Source of the DNA: CAWFFV01 sp963814985
GTDB taxonomy: Bacteria; Chloroflexota; Ktedonobacteria; Ktedonobacterales; Ktedonobacteraceae
DNA length: 64,000 nucleotides
Reading direction: 5' to 3'
Assembly (NCBI GenBank): GCA_963814985.1
Contig: CAWFFV010000054.1
Coordinates: 1-64,000, forward strand
The notes beneath the pieces were generated by a model, which was given only the letters and a program-made list of their open reading frames with translations, did not search any database and had not been told where the DNA came from. Positions 63,306-64,000 of this stretch are shown piece by piece (the stretch's first letter is position 1; the number at the start of each line of letters is the position of its first letter). Both the position numbers and the translations under genes were made by a program.

Positions 63306-64000
63306 ACACTGTGTGGATATGGGAATCCTGGTCAGTTTACGTGATGATGAACTGACTGCTGGTGAGGCAGAACGGATCAGCGATCATGTGGCTACGTGTC
63401 CAGATTGTTTTGCTGACAAACAGCAGAGTATTGTCCATGGGCGAGAAATCTATGCCTTGCTGGCTGAACTGGGTCCTACAGCTGACAAGATACCTGCTGT
63501 AGATGTTGCATTTGCCGCACTACAATCCAGGCTCGTTGGTAGTAGCAAACAGCAAGAACACCCGATAACAGTCCATACTTTGCCCATGAATATTACGGCT
63601 CTGCCACGGGCAAGAAAGTATCATCGAGCTGGATGGCTGGTGGCTGGCGTTGCCGCTGTATTAGTTGCCATGCTACTGCTTCCCAATGCCAGTGCCTTCG
63701 CGGATCAGTTCCTCTCTTTGTTCCGCCCACAGCAGTTCCAGCCAGTAACCATTAATATAGAGAATATGCGCACAGAACTCTTGCCGCATCTCCAGGATTT
63801 CGCTGACGTCCACATGAATGATACAAGTAAGACGCCACCGGAGAATCCAACTATCACTCAGGTAAAAGCAGCGATCGATTTTCCACTCCTGCTGCCTGAT
63901 CAGTTACCAGCAGGGGTTAGTCCTTCGGCGCATTATTCCGTGGTGAGTGGCACCAAAGGAACATTCACACTTAATATGCAGAAAGCTCGTGTTTATCTTA
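63280..64000 (+). CDS. Anti-sigma factor (zf-HC2 type), partial at window end
   Basis: Starts at the ATG at 63280, overlapping the sigma-factor frame by 26 bases, and runs open to the window end (240 residues seen). Early part: zinc-finger anti-sigma motif H-V-A-T-C-P-D-C (HxxxCxxC) at about residue 40-47, then a helical linker, one membrane helix (AGWLVAGVAAVLVAMLLLP, shortened: LVAGVAAVLVAMLLL) near 120-140, and an external part. This is the expected partner that holds the upstream ECF sigma at the membrane. The overlap suggests translational coupling. The 3' end is not in the window. Confidence 0.8.
   Translation, partial: MNERPQPNEHCVDMGILVSLRDDELTAGEAERISDHVATCPDCFADKQQSIVHGREIYALLAELGPTADKIPAVDVAFAALQSRLVGSSKQQEHPITVHTLPMNITALPRARKYHRAGWLVAGVAAVLVAMLLLPNASAFADQFLSLFRPQQFQPVTINIENMRTELLPHLQDFADVHMNDTSKTPPENPTITQVKAAIDFPLLLPDQLPAGVSPSAHYSVVSGTKGTFTLNMQKARVYL

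Overview
The window looks like chromosome of a Ktedonobacteria-type member of the Chloroflexota. This is inferred from the gene mix, not from an rRNA: paired zinc-ribbon membrane proteins, a sedolisin-family lipoprotein, a PASTA-less Ser/Thr kinase, a 2-oxoacid:ferredoxin oxidoreductase pair, a DhnA-type aldolase, a DUF4388 protein, a pentapeptide-repeat protein, many mobile-element remnants and unusually large intergenic palindromes. A single tRNA gene (CAU anticodon) is present and no rRNA. || Layout. 0-12.6 kb is an accessory block: an unknown protein, a decayed aminoglycoside acetyltransferase, a UvrD/RecB-like helicase-nuclease on the minus strand and, divergent from it, a three-gene cluster (a large protein with a TerB_C-like end, a BrxD/DUF2791-like P-loop ATPase and an Lhr/BrxHI-like DEAD helicase). 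I read this as a candidate DNA-defence locus, with its first gene broken in three places. 12.6-22 kb is a graveyard: an FAD oxidoreductase pseudogene beside an ECF41-type sigma factor, a MITE-like element, IS3 and IS605/TnpB remnants, an ABC permease fragment, a chelatase-type ATPase fragment, a SNF2 helicase fragment and a broken HNH endonuclease. 22-32 kb is ordinary metabolism and transport: HEAT protein, membrane-tethered HNH protein, M20 peptidase, thioredoxin reductase, MFS transporter, HemL-like aminotransferase, DMT exporter, fructose-bisphosphate aldolase. 32-42 kb holds two paralogous zinc-ribbon membrane proteins, the sedolisin, a queuosine-salvage protein, MurE and a frameshifted MraY with a long cytosolic tail. 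42-49 kb (minus strand) holds a CHAT-STAND protein directly behind the Obg GTPase, a small conserved protein and a receptor Ser/Thr kinase. 49-64 kb holds an SSS symporter, DUF4388 and pentapeptide proteins, the tRNA, KorA/KorB, small membrane and zinc proteins, a P-loop kinase, an MDR oxidoreductase, a beta-propeller lipoprotein, and a sigma/anti-sigma pair that runs off the window end. || Two window-wide observations matter most. First, about thirteen recognisable genes are split by frameshifts or in-frame stops, several at homopolymers and one (mraY) normally essential. Some are true pseudogenes, but part of this may be base-level sequence error, so reading frames here should be checked against reads. 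Second, intergenic spaces carry a family of composite palindromes: a conserved shell of small hairpin modules around a 50-80 bp nearly perfect palindrome whose sequence differs from copy to copy (seven copies). A second ~260 bp palindromic family (two copies) shares the outermost flank.
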